Shown: positions 22,984 through 34,421, counted from the stretch's first letter. The stretch: 64,000 nucleotides of DNA from Metamycoplasma phocicerebrale (GCF_003383595.3 NZ_CP033058.2:676801-740800), one strand, 5' to 3'. Translations and numbers: made by a program. Notes: generated by a model from the letters alone, not told the origin.

Positions 22984-23709
22984 ATGAAAAAGTATGATGA
23001 TTTAATTAGAAGATTTGTAAATGACAAGGAATATGAAATACAAGTTTTTTATACAAAAGCTAAAAATGTTTATTTAACTTATGATAATGGCGTTTTTAGT
23101 TTGAGGGGAGCAGTATACAATTTATTTGGTCCTAAATTTGAAACTTTTTTAATTAATTCAATTAAAAAACAACTGAAAAAAGAATCAAAAAATAAAATTT
23201 CAAACAAAAAAGAAATTATTGAAATTAATTTAATTACAAAAACCTTATGTTATTTTGGAAAAAAAGTTAATTTCGATTTTAATGATACTTTAATTTGGAT
23301 TTATGATAATAAAGGTAATTTAATTGACAAAATAAACAAACCTTATAAAAATAATAATGACAAAGTCATTTCGCTTATAGAGAATCACATGAAAAAAATA
23401 TTATTATCTATTTTTAGTAAGTATGCTAGCGAGGCTAGTTTGCTTATCTTAAACAAAAAAATAGAATTTAGTTATACAATTAAAAGAAAAAAGCTAACTT
23501 GAGCAACAATAAATACTTTTTCTAATACAATTAACATTAATGCTGATCTTATGCATTTTTCAGAAAAATTAATAAAGTATGTAGCCTATCATGAAGTAGC
23601 TCACAAAATTGAACATAACCATAGTAAAGGATTTTGAGAAATAGTAAAAAAATTTATACCCGATTATAAAGAAAGCATTTATAAATTAAATAATTTTATT
23701 ATTGATTAA
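22984..23709 (+). CDS. YgjP-like (M48 superfamily) metal-dependent hydrolase
   Basis: This 241-residue protein carries YHEVAHKIEHNHSKGFWEIV near residues 206-225, which fits the HExxH...H(S/N)xxFW zinc motif of the YgjP/WrbP-type metallopeptidase family (DUF45). The upstream WATINTFSNTININADLMHF also fits. The catalytic His, Glu and His are intact. The N-terminal half is strand-rich and lacks a signal peptide, so it is cytoplasmic. Its substrate is unknown. The ATG follows 'AATAAAT' without a Shine-Dalgarno. The NERD-like gene starts 20 bases downstream, suggesting an operon. Confidence 0.85.
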
Positions 23710-23729
23710 AATTTTATAAGGAGAATAAA

Positions 23730-24359
23730 ATGGAACCACAATTAATTGCAATAATTTGTGTGAGTGCGATATCTAGTATTATTTTAATATTAGTTAGTGC
23801 TTTGCTTATTGTAAAAAAAGTCAAAAACAAAAAACTTAAAAAATTTGAAGAGACAGGAGAAATAGAGTTTCTTAATTTGGAAACAGAAATGTCTAAAATT
23901 TCAAAAATAGTATCTAATTGTGATTATCTGATGGAAGGAATTTATTCATTTAATTTTAAAAATTTTGAATCTGGGCCTATACTAGTTAATAGTTATGGTT
24001 TATTTGTTATTAATGAGTTTGGTTATAAAGGCAAAAGCATACAAGGAAGTTTTAATAGTAGGGAATGATTTATTTTTAAAGAAAAAGCTAAATATTATAT
24101 TTATAACCCATTCTGAAAGTTAAATAAAAATATTCAAGATTTTCTTCCTATGTTACCTAAAAATTTACCTGTTATTGGTATTCTTTCTTTTAATAATATT
24201 AATAATTTTGATATAGATAATGTCCCTTCTCATTTATCATATACTTCATTAGAAAATTTTTATGAATTTTTTATAGATATTAAGAAAAATTTGAAACCGG
24301 TTTTAAGTGCCGAAAATGTTCAACAAATAATTAAATTATTAAAGCTAAAAAGAGTGTAA
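23730..24359 (+). CDS. Membrane-anchored NERD-like (nuclease-related) domain protein
   Basis: This 209-residue protein has an N-terminal membrane helix (about residues 5-28) followed by a basic stretch and a domain with GPILVNSYGLFVINEFGYKG and YYIYNPFWKLNKNIQDF. These match the NERD pattern (SPYGIFVIETKNYKG ... FYNPLRQN). In canonical NERD the Asp of 'EID' and Glu of 'IETK' are catalytic. Here the second position reads 'INEF' and the first is not evident, so activity is doubtful. Two TGA-encoded Trp. It is probably in an operon with the upstream metallopeptidase gene (AAGGAG Shine-Dalgarno). Confidence 0.7.
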
Positions 24360-24485
24360 TTCAATGTTTTTTAATATATTGATAAGACATTGAATACATA
24401 TTGCTTATACATTGAAAAACATTGAAAATTATGCGTATTTTTGTATAAATTGATTAAAAAACATTGAATTTAGTAAAAAATACGT
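24358..24485. repeat. 18-bp inverted repeat with internal CATTGAA repeats
   Basis: AATTCAATGTTTTTTAAT at 24358-24375 is the exact reverse complement of ATTAAAAAACATTGAATT at 24453-24470. Between them are further direct copies of ACATTGAA (near 24387, 24410 and 24419). A second inverted pair, GCGTATTTTT (near 24432) with AAAAATACG (near 24476), overlaps the right arm. The block lies just after the NERD-like gene and about 110-230 bases upstream of the tail-anchored protein gene. It could be a protein-binding region or RNA structure. Confidence 0.8.
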
Positions 24486-24590
24486 TTTTTATTGTTCTTT
24501 TTAATAAAAAAAAGTTTTATTAATCTAAAATTATTAATGTATACGTATAAATACTGAATAAAAAAATATTATTCAAATTAGGAGAAAAAA

Positions 24591-25334
24591 ATGGCAAAAA
24601 GCACATTAGAAAAATACTACATCTCTGAAAAATTTGATAAAGAAAGAAATGTAACATTTAATTTTAAAAAAGCTAACCAAAAAATTTCAGGTAACTTTTT
24701 AGAATTTACTGATGCAGTTTCAGAATTCATCAGAGTAAGTGAAAAAACAAAAAATGAAACACGTGTATGATTCCACCGTGATGGTGCATACCGTGGAAGC
24801 GTTGGTATTGATAAAGCCCGTTTAATTGTTGAAAGAATTAAAGCTAAAAATGTTAAGAATCAAGATGCTATAACATTTATAGAAAAAGAAAATTTAGTTG
24901 AAAAACCAGCACCTAAAAAAACAACAACAACAACTAAAAAAGTTGTAGAAAAGAAAGCTCCATTTAGCTTAGATTCAGAAGCATCAAAAGCAACATTTTA
25001 TGTTGAAAACATGTCTCAAAAAACTGCAAACCAAGTTTTTGCAATGGATGTTAAATCAAAATCAAAATATACAACAGTAATTGAAAAAGTAACTCCATTA
25101 AGTGGAGAAAAAGTTGTTGTAACATATCACTTGGAACATGATGGTGAAACTTCAAAAGCACATGAATATGTAATTTCAGGTTTTAAAAAACAAGTAGCAT
25201 GCGCTCACCACACAAGCCCAGCATATGGTAGAAGAAGACAAAAAAGATTATTCTGAACATTCTTTACAATTTTGTCAATTTTAATTATTGTTAACTTAAT
25301 TTTATTAATACTTCGTTTAACAAACAAAATTTAA
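24591..25334 (+). CDS. Tail-anchored membrane protein of unknown function
   Basis: I do not recognise the family. The 247-residue protein has two similar-sized soluble regions (about 1-95 and 118-205), separated by a linker rich in Lys, Pro and Thr (about 102-118). The second domain ends in a basic patch YGRRRQKRLF, followed by a single hydrophobic helix (about 219-243) and a very short tail. That is the layout of a tail-anchored protein facing the cytoplasm. Codon choice (TTC, AAC, CAC, CGT) is richer in C-ending codons than neighbours and there is an AGGAG Shine-Dalgarno, so it is probably highly expressed. Three TGA Trp codons. A GNRA-loop terminator follows. Confidence 0.85.
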
Positions 25335-25354
25335 TTTTGTCAATATATAGATAT

Positions 25355-25380
25355 AAAAAAATTCGGGAAACCGAATTTTT
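25355..25380. terminator. Bidirectional terminator with GAAA tetraloop
   Basis: AAAAATTCGG and CCGAATTTTT form a perfect stem capped by GAAA. It ends the tail-anchored protein gene on + and trpS-thrS on -. Confidence 0.88.
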
Positions 25381-27118
25381 ATTTTAAATTTCTTTTTAGT
25401 TCAAATAATTTATTAATAAATTCTTTTTTATTATAAATTTTAGTTTGATCGCTACCATATTCTCTTACAGCCAATGTGTTGTTTTCAATTTCTTGTTTGC
25501 CAATAACAATTATAAATTTAGTTTTTTGAATTTGTGCTTCTCGCATTTTTTTGTTTATTCTTTCTTTTCTTAAATCAATATTAACATTAATATCTAAATC
25601 TAAAAATTCTTCATATAATTTTTGGCAGTAATCATTCTGGTCATCACTAATAGGTAATATAGTAACTTGTCTTGGACTTAATCAATAAGGTAACACCCCT
25701 TTTGTTTGCTCTAACAATGTAGCTATAAATCTTTCATAAGTTCCAATTAAACCTCTATGAATTAATACAGGTCTTTGAAATTGTTCATTATCATCTACAA
25801 ATTTCATATCAAATCTTTGTGGTAATAAAAAATCTAATTGTAATGTCGACATTGTAATAATTCTATTAAGAACAGTTCTAACTTGAAAGTCTACTTTTGG
25901 TCCATAAAAAGCAGCTTCACCAACAAATTCTTTGTATTCTATATTTAATTCTTTTAAAACTTTTCTTAAATCGTCTTCAGCTTTATTTCACATTTCATCA
26001 TCTTTAAAGAATTTTTCTTCATCTTTTGGGTCTCTTAAAGACAAAGAAACGTGATCTATTTCAATATCAAAATCTTTTAAAGCCTTCAAAATCATTTTAT
26101 ATAAGTGTTTAAATTCATCTTTAATTTGATCTGGTCTTACAAAAACATGGCCTTCAGTTAAATCCATAGATCTAACACGTTCTAATCCACTTAGGGCACC
26201 TGATTTTTCGTAACGATACAATCTAGATTGCTCTGAATATCTTATTGGCAAATCACGATAAGAGCGTCTTGTTGAATTAAATAAAATAATGTGGTGAGGA
26301 CATGTCATTGGTCTAGCAACTAAAGTTTCATTATCCATTTTAATTGGTTTAAACATAGTATCTTGATAATGTGATCAATGTCCACTAATTTCATACAATT
26401 TTTTTTCACCAAAATGAGGAGTTAAAACTTCAGTAAAACCAAATTTCTTATCCAATTTTAATACATAATTTCTAATTGCATTATGTATTTTCATACCATC
26501 TTCTAATCAAATAGGAAATCCTTGTCCACTTAAATTACTAAACATAAACAAATTCAATTCTTTTCCTAATTTACGGTGATCTCTTTCTTTTCTTTCTTCT
26601 AATATATTTAAGTATTTATCTAGTTCTTCTTTTGTTTCTCAAGAAGTACCATAAATTCTAGTTAACATTTTATTATCAGAATTTCCTCTTCAATATGCTC
26701 CCGCTATTGATAATAACTTAAAGTGTTTAATTTCTTTAGTATCATCTACATGTCCACCTGCACATAAATCAGTAAATAAGATTTCATTTGTTTTAGGATG
26801 AATAAATTGAAAAAATGTTATTTCTTTCTTTTCTTTTAAAAATTCATCATAAAGCTCTTTTTTATATGGTTGATTATCAAAACAAAAAAATTCTATTCCA
26901 ACTTTTTTTGTTTCATATCCTTGCTCTGCCATTTTTTTCATTGTTTTTTCAATTTTTGGTAAGTCAGATTCTAGAATTGGGTTTTCAAATTCAAAATCAT
27001 AATAAAAACCTTCTTCTATAGCCGGGCCTATTGCAAGTTTTGTATTTGGATATAATTTTAAAATAGCTGCTGCTAATAAATGACTAGTAGAGTGATTTAA
27101 TTTACTATTTGCTTTCAT
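25379..27118 (-). CDS. thrS: Threonyl-tRNA synthetase (lacking TGS domain)
   Basis: This enzyme charges tRNA-Thr. The 579-residue protein starts within the N2 editing domain ([14 protein letters not shown], editing Hxxx[14 protein letters not shown]), then the class II catalytic core: motif 2 [17 protein letters not shown], zinc ligands in [13 protein letters not shown], motif 3 [18 protein letters not shown], then the anticodon domain. The N-terminal TGS domain of E. coli ThrS (642 residues) is missing, as in M. pneumoniae-type enzymes. Several TGA Trp codons. It overlaps the end of trpS by 14 bases and is translated after it. Confidence 0.97.
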
Positions 27119-28109
27119 TGTTTAGTCCAAGTCCCTTCATTAATTTTTTAAGATTGTTGCTTGCAATTTTAGATGCAACTAAAGCGCCTTTTTTTGCTTC
27201 TTTTTCAACTTCTAAAATTGTTTTTTTGTAATTAGTTTGAATTTTTTCTAAAAAGCTTTTAACTATTAACCCAACTTCTTGTTTTAATTCTCCATAATTT
27301 TTCTTTTCAAAATATTTAACTGCTTCTTCCAAAGAAATATCTTTAAGCACTGAATAAATTGTTAATAAATTTTTAATTCCTGGCTTATCATCAGATAAAT
27401 ATATTTTTCCTTCTGAATCTGTAACCGCTTTTAATATTTTTTTATAAGCTTTTTCAGGATCATCTAATAAATAAATAGAAGCTTTTTCATTGATGTCAGA
27501 TTTTGACATTTTTTTAGTTGGTTCAGCTAATGACATTATTTTTGCGCCTATTTCAGGTATATAAGGTTCTGGAATTTTAAAATCTAAATTAAATTTATTA
27601 TTTAATCTTTGAGCTAAATTTCTTGTTAGCTCAACATGTTGTTTTTGATCAATTCCTACAGGAACTAAATCTGCATCATATAAAATTATGTCTCCTACCA
27701 TAAGTGTTGGGTACATTAGTAAACCTGTTGGTATAGTTTCCATGCCATTAGCAGATTTAACTTTTGAAGACTTGTCCTTAAATTGCGTCATTCTAGACAA
27801 TTCTCCAATCGTTGTATTTACCAAAATTAATCAATTCATTAATCCATGTTCCATTACATCAGATTGAAAAAATAATGTTGTTTTATTTGTGTCAATTCCA
27901 CAAGCCATAAATAATGCATATATATTTTTCCTATTTTCTTCTAAAACTTTTGGATCAATAGGTAATGTTAGCGCATGCAAATCAGCAATAAAAATATAAC
28001 TTTCATATTCTTCTTGCAGCTTCACCATATTTTTTATAGCACCAATATAGTTGGCTAATGTTAATTTGCCAGTAGCTGTAATTCCACTTAATACTCTTTT
28101 TTTATTCAT
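27105..28109 (-). CDS. trpS: Tryptophanyl-tRNA synthetase
   Basis: This class I synthetase charges tRNA-Trp. In this genetic code that should include a tRNA reading UGA. The 334-residue protein has the HIGH-region equivalent SGITATGKLTLANYIGAI, ADLHALTLP, PVGIDQKQHVELTRNLAQR and the KMSKS loop TKKMSKSDINEK. One in-frame TGA (Trp in LMNWLIL) interrupts it under the standard code. AAGGAG precedes the ATG. thrS follows with a 14-base overlap. No T-box leader is seen in the 260 bases upstream. Confidence 0.97.
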
Positions 28110-28369
28110 TAGTTTCTCCTTATTTTTAAAATAAAGTCTTTATAAATTTTATTACTTTTTTAAAATTAAATTATTAATATTAAGTAATATTAATCCTTAA
28201 TTTATTAGCTATGTCTTTTATTCTAAAAATAAATTGAAAATTTATTAAAACAAATACAAATATGTAAAATAAAGAGAAACATTACATTAATATATAATTC
28301 TTTTTATAGTTTTAATTATAAATTAAAATATAATTTAAAATGAACTAAAAAATCAAAGGAGTATATTTA

Positions 28370-28732
28370 ATGAATAGTAAGAATAAATTTTTATACTTTT
28401 TTTTAATAATAATAACTTTTGGTTTTATATTAATATATTGAAAGAAAAAATATAGACAAATAAAACAAAAAGATTATTTATCAAAAGAAACAAAAATAAG
28501 TTTTGATTTAGAAGATTTATTGAAAAATCTAGGTGGTAAGGATAATATCAAATCATTATCATCCACTCAAAAAATTCTTAAGGTTTTTTTCTTTGATAAG
28601 CAAAAAGTTAATTCTTTAGAGTTAAAAAAATTAGATGGAGTAAGTGGCATAGCATTACAAAGTGGTAGCGTATCATTAGTTTTAGGTAATACAGCTAAAC
28701 ATGTTGAAGAATTAATAAACGAGGTAAAATAG
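28370..28732 (+). CDS. Membrane-anchored PTS EIIB-like domain without the active cysteine (MG129-like)
   Basis: This 120-residue protein has an N-terminal membrane helix (about residues 8-24) and a domain reading LLKNLGGKDNIKSLSSTQ ... LKKLDGVSGIALQSGSVSLV. This is the glucose-family PTS EIIB fold (LGGKENI..., GV...GNGVQ). In true EIIB a phospho-accepting Cys follows the 'NI' helix by a few residues (as in DACITRLR); here the region is SLSSTQKIL, with no Cys in the whole protein. It cannot carry phosphate by the usual chemistry. One TGA Trp. An AAAGGAG Shine-Dalgarno is present, and it ends directly before the helicase gene (TAG-ATG), so the two are coupled. Confidence 0.85.
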
Positions 28733-31700
28733 ATGGATTCAAATAACACAAAGTATCAAAGTTTAATGGCTAATCTTTTAAACATTGATACATATGATTC
28801 ATCATTATATAGTGCAATTGATAACGAACGATATTTTGATGTTTATAAAAATTTTGGTGAAGACACATTCAATGAAATTTATAACAAATTTAATATTAAC
28901 TGTGTTTTAGCAGAAGCAGCTAATAGAACAATCGCTGAAAGAGTAAGTGAGGCTCGCAATAAAACAGAAATAGTAAATATTTTTAAGGAATACAACAAAA
29001 GATTAGATGACAACATATTTAAGATGTTGTCTTCTAATTTAGATAAAGCAAAAAATATAATTATTTCGCAGCAAGAAACAGAATTTCAAAAATCCATTGT
29101 TAAATGAAAAAAAATCTTAAACAAAGCTCAAAACATTAATATTGAAACCAATATTTGACCATTACATATTGGATTTTTTTATATTTCAATAAAAACAGAA
29201 AACAAAACTATTTATGCTCCTTTGTTTTTTAAAGAAATACTTGTAGAAGTAAGAAATTCGTTAGTTTATATTAGTTCTAATTCAGATATAAGAGTTAATA
29301 GTAAATTAGTGACTTTTTTAAATCAAGAAGGTTTTTCATTAAATGTTGATTCTTTTGACTTTACAGGTTTATCTATTAGAGAGGTTTTTGAACGTTTTAA
29401 AAAAATATGATCTCCTTTATTTTCTATGCCTGAAACATTAAAACAAGGAATTAAAAATTTAAATGTTGATAATATAAAAAATACTTCAATATTATTTCAC
29501 TCGGGAATAGTATTAGGATTCTTTAATGTTTCTTCAGGTTATTTATGAAATCAAATGAAGAAAATTATAGAAAACGACGAATTTGATAAGATTTTACAAC
29601 CAAATGTAAACAAGAATGTATATCGTCAAAAAGTGCAAAAAGTTATTTTTGATGATAATTTTAAACTTTTTAAAATCCAAGAAACCAATTATTCACAAGA
29701 CGTAGCAACAGTTTCATCGTTGTACCAAGATACAATTATTTGAGGTCCACCAGGAACAGGTAAATCGCAAACTATTTCAAATTTAATTACAAATATAATT
29801 GCAAGAGGATATACAGCTTTAGTTGTAAGTCAGAAAAAAGCTGCCTTAGATGTTTTAAAAAACAGAATGAAAAAACTTTCTATTTTTTGTTTATTTGCTT
29901 TAAATGATAAAAACTTAAGATTAGAAACTTTTTATGAACCATTAAGAGAATTTATATATTTAATTGAAAATTATCAAAAATCAGAGATGGAAGAAGGTTT
30001 CAGTGTTTTTTCTGATGAAGATAAAAATTATGTTGATAATGTAAATTTAATAAAACAAACTCCAAATTTATCAAATATAATAAATTTTTATGCAGCCATT
30101 ATGAATGGAAACTTCAATAATCAAACTTATGAAAGTTTAAAATTGCTTGATCCTAGTTTAAAATATAATCTTTCAAAAATTACAAAAGATCGAAAAGAGT
30201 TAATTAACACATTATATGAAGCAAACTATAACAAAAGACGTACTATTTTTACAATAGTACCAGGCGAAATAAAAAGAATGGCAGATTTAATTCTTCAAGA
30301 CGAATCTTTATTTACAATTGATATTGATGAAGCCTTAAAATATGTTAATTCGGTTAGTTATGAAGAAATTGTTAAATTCTCAGAACAATACAAAAAAATA
30401 TTAATTTCAAAAACTCTAAAATTAAATGATGATAAAAAATTAACAAAAATCCTTTTAGAAAAAACATTTGAAAAAATTAATAATTTTACTGAAGAACAAA
30501 AAAGGCAATATACTTCTTTTGCTATGGCAATTAGAATTGGCAGTTTAAAACCATATAAGTTTTTTCACAAACATAAAGAAATGATTAAATTCTTATTTCC
30601 AATAATTGTTACAACCCCAGAATTAGATTTATCTATGTGATCAAAAGAAGAATTTGATTATGCAATATTAGATGAATCGTCACAAGTATTCTTAGAAAAA
30701 GGAATACCAATTTTGTATTTAGCAAAAAGAAAAATATTAGCAGGTGATAATCAACAAATGCAACCTACAAGATGGTTTTCAGCATCTTATAGTTTTGATG
30801 AAGAAGACGATTTTGGCAATATAAAATCGTTGTTAGATTATGCTATGGTTTTAGGAGTTTACTCTGTTCTTTTAGATAAAAACTATCGTTCAAAAAAAGC
30901 TACTTTGATGACTTTTTCTTCTAAACATTTTTATGAATCAAAGCTAGATGTTATAGATAATTATGAATTATCCCTTTCAAAAGACAAAGCAATAGAAGTT
31001 ATACAAGTTGATGGTACTTGGGATAATAGTATGAATGAAGCAGAAGGTTTAAAAGTAATTGAATTAGCGCGCGAAAATATTAAAATATACAATAAAATTA
31101 TTATTCTTTTATTTAACTCTAAACAACAAGATTATTTAATGAATAAAATATTTGGTTTAGAACCAGCCTTAGAAGAGGCTTTAATGAATGAAAAAATAAT
31201 TATTAAAAATATAGAAAATGTTCAAGGTGATGAAGCAGATTTAGTTATTATGTCAGTTGTTTATGACAAAAACACTTCTTTACAAAATACATATGTTGCT
31301 AGAAATGGTGGAAAAAATGCTTTAAATGTTGCTATTTCAAGAGCTCGTGAAAAGGTTATGGTAGTAAAATCAATTTATGCTGATGATATTGAAATTAGTG
31401 ACAAATCAACTACAGACATGATTATGTTTAGAGATTGGTTAAAATTTTTAGATTTACCATTAGAAAGCCAAAAAAATTATTTAGATGAAACAAACGATTA
31501 TTTAGCAACTAAAATCAACGTTATTCCAGAAGATTTGAAATTTAAAGTAGATGTTTTAGATAGTTTAAAACAATTAATTATAGATAAACCTGATTTTAAA
31601 TTTGAAGTTAATTATTCAGTAGGAACCAAAACTATTGATATTGTTTTGGTTAATAATTTAAACAAAAAAATGGTTCAAGGTTTTATATTAGACATTTTTA

Positions 31701-32662
31701 GTTATAAAAATGATTATCAAAAATATTTAATATTTAGAGATTCTATTAAGTTTTTAGAATCAAAAGAGTATCCAATTATTTATATTTCAGAAATTGAATG
31801 GCCTATAAATAAAAATAAAATATTTTCTTATTTAAAAAGAGTAATTTATGAAGAAAGTATTATTAATGCAGAATTTAGAAGAGAAAAAGAAAACACTGCT
31901 AAAAAATTAACAATTAATGATGTTTCTTATAAAATGGAAGATTCAATTTCAGATATTGATTTAAAAGAAAGTTTTACAAAGGAAAATGATATATCAAAAA
32001 ATAATGACGCAAAACCTAAAACAGAATTAACAAATAAAGAAATAAAAGAAGACGACGAAATAGACGATTACCCAGTTGATTATATAGAAGATCAAGAATC
32101 TGTCTCTAAAGAAATTGATTTATATGAAGAACAAAATTTAGGTGAAAATCGTAAAGCTGAAATTGATGATATTGATATGTTATCAGAACCTAATAATTTC
32201 AAAAAAAATGAACCCAAAATTGAATTAAAATTAGAAATTCAAAATTCTGATGAAATGAATTTTGCTGAAATGGAAGATGAAGATACAGACACAAAACATG
32301 ATAATTTAGTTTCAGATGATTTAGATAAAGACCGAGAAAACTTAAATATAAATGAAAATGAAGCTTCTTCAAAAAATACTGAAGAGTTTACTATTATAAG
32401 TAATGATAATGAAGACTTTGAAACTAATAACAATAATATAGACATAGAAAAAACTACCGAAATAGATTTTGATGAAATACTAGCAAAAAATAAGATTGAT
32501 CCTTCAATAGCCGATAATACAAATGAGCATGATAAAAAAATAGAAATTGAAACATTACCATCTTTAAATGACGATTCCGAAGAGATTATTAAAAACTTTA
32601 ATTTGCTAGATGAAGAAGAAGATACAAATATGCCAGAATTAAATAATAAGGATAGTGAATAA
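28733..32662 (+). CDS. Large superfamily 1 DNA/RNA helicase with acidic C-terminal tail (MG140-like)
   Basis: This 1309-residue protein has an N-terminal region of about 330 residues, then Walker A WGPPGTGKSQTISNLIT (residue ~338), Walker B-like YAILDESSQVFLEKG (~645), GDNQQMQPTRWF, LDKNYRSKKATLM, VQGDEADLVIMSVVYD and ALNVAISRAREKVMVV. These are the motif Ia-VI set of the DNA2/NAM7/Upf1 class. About 210 residues from ~1085 on form a strongly acidic Asp/Glu/Asn-rich low-complexity tail. At least six TGA codons are read as Trp. It begins immediately after the EIIB-like gene and is followed 1 base later by a membrane protein gene. Confidence 0.9.
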
Positions 32663-32663
32663 A

Positions 32664-33761
32664 ATGGCTTCTAAAAAAAATAAAAAACCAATTTTTGATT
32701 GAGAAGATTCTATTAACAAAGAAATTAGTGATGAAGATAAATTAAAGCACAAAGATTTTGCTCAAAAAACTGTTAGAGCGAAAAAAATTAGAAAAATATT
32801 ATTCTGAACTTTATCAAGCTCAGCATTAGTGGCAGTCTTGGGTGCGGCAATAGGTGTATCTGTTAATAGACCAAAGTTTTTATTAACTTACTGATATGAT
32901 AGTGTGCCTAAAATAGTTCTTGAAGATTTAAACCAATCAAAACATGGCATTTCCATAAATATATTTAATAAAAAAGGTTTAGAAGGCACACCTGAAGAAA
33001 TACTAACTAAGTTAGTTAATGAAAGCAAAGAAGTCACAAAATCAAAAATATTAAAGGATTATGTTACTTTTGAAAACAATACCAAAAATTGATTTATCGA
33101 ACCATATAATTTCATTATTGATACAGTATCTAAGAAAACTTTGTATATTGATTTAGCATTTAAAGTTCCAAATAATAAATCTGTATCTTTTGTTTTAAAA
33201 AATTTTCCTATTAAAACTACAAAAGAAACTATTAAATTTGATCAATCATCAATAGAAAAAAAACAAAAGGAATTTAATAAAGAATTTATTAACAATTTAA
33301 AAAATAAACTAATTTATAATTTATTTTTACCAGTAGATCTAAATCAACCATTTTCAGAAGAAACAATTAATAAATATAAAAATGAATTTAAAAAATTTAT
33401 TAAAGATTTTAATGATAAATTTAAATCAAATAAATATAATAATTTAAATCTTGGTTGGTTATTAACTGAACCTAAAATAATTGATAAAATTGACAAAATG
33501 AGATTATTACCCAACATAGTAACGGATACTAATAATTTGTTTTCTCCTTTAGTTTTTAGCTCAGAAATTCAAATAAAAAATATAGATAATTCAGATTGAA
33601 AAACGGGAACAACCCTATTATTTAAAGCAAAACTTTTAACATTATCAACTAACACTGAAAAATTAGGTAAATATAGAACGGAATATGGAATTTATATTCA
33701 ACCCATATTGGAAGATATAGAATTTGAAGTGCCATTAAAATTTAAAAAAATAAAAAAATAA
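32664..33761 (+). CDS. Hypothetical single-span membrane protein downstream of the helicase
   Basis: This 365-residue protein is not recognised. About 50 charged residues (MASKKNKKPIFDWEDSINKE ...) precede one membrane helix (TLSSSALVAVLGAAIGVSV, about residues 52-72), followed by about 290 residues that would face outside the cell. The outer part is Lys/Asn/Phe-rich with predicted mixed alpha/beta and no Cys. Five TGA Trp codons. It starts one base after the helicase stop codon, so it belongs to the EIIB-like/helicase operon. It has no signal peptidase site, so it stays anchored. Confidence 0.78.
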
Positions 33762-33780
33762 AATGTATGAGCAGTATATT

Positions 33781-33816
33781 AAATCCTGAAAGTTGAATCA
33801 AACAATGAAATAACTT
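33781..33816 (+). repeat. Relic of an IS3-family left end
   Basis: Thirty-six bases here align without gaps to the left end of the complete IS at 53691. I count 28 matches by eye, and 7 of the 8 differences are transitions; both contain the core CAAACAA and AATAACTT. No transposase sequence follows, so this is a decayed end or a solo remnant. Confidence 0.6.
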
Positions 33817-33863
33817 AGGGAGGTTTAGCATATAGTGCTTATACATTTTTTAATATTAATTTT

Positions 33864-34421
33864 TTATAAAATATTCATATCCTTATCTTTTTTTCAAGGG
33901 TTTTTTTGATTTATTCTATCAATAAATAAATTACCTTGCAAGTGATCGTATTCATGTTGACAAACTATTGCTGGGTAGCCAGATAGTTCATATCTTTTAA
34001 CTTTCTTTTCAAAATAAGAATATGCTTCAACAATAACTCTAGAATATCTAGGAACAAAACCTTCTTGTTTAGGGTGTTTTTCATTAACGCTTAGACAACC
34101 TTCACCTTCTGATAAGGCTATTTTATGATCTGAATGTCCTAGCATTTTAGCATTAATTAAAACATCATTAAAAATTATGTTGTTTTCGTTATCTGTTATT
34201 AAAATATAAAAAATTTTTTTTAATATTCCATATTGAACTGCTGCCACACCTACAGCCGGTCTAAATTTTGTATTAGCTTTTTGGCTATCAGAAACGTGGT
34301 AAATCATTTTTTCTATTAAATTAATATTTTCTTCCGATAGTGGCAGTTCAACATCTAATGATTTCTTACGTAAAACTTCGTTTGGAAGTTCTACTAATTT
34401 TACATCTTCAAATTTATACAT
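33864..34421 (-). CDS. def: Peptide deformylase
   Basis: Deformylase removes the formyl group from nascent proteins. The 185-residue protein has the three family motifs: GVAAVQYG (motif 1, normally GxGLAAxQ), EGCLSV (motif 2, metal Cys) and CQHEYDHLQG (motif 3, metal His and catalytic Glu). One TGA codon near the C-terminus is Trp, adding ten residues (WKKDKDMNIL). It is single and divergent from the CNNM gene. The two small-residue changes in motif 1 are common in mycoplasmas. Confidence 0.96.

Noticed and set aside
28110..28369. T-box riboswitch ahead of trpS-thrS, or between ileS and leuS (50388-50588)
   Set aside because: The T-box core sequence and an associated terminator are not present in either spacer.
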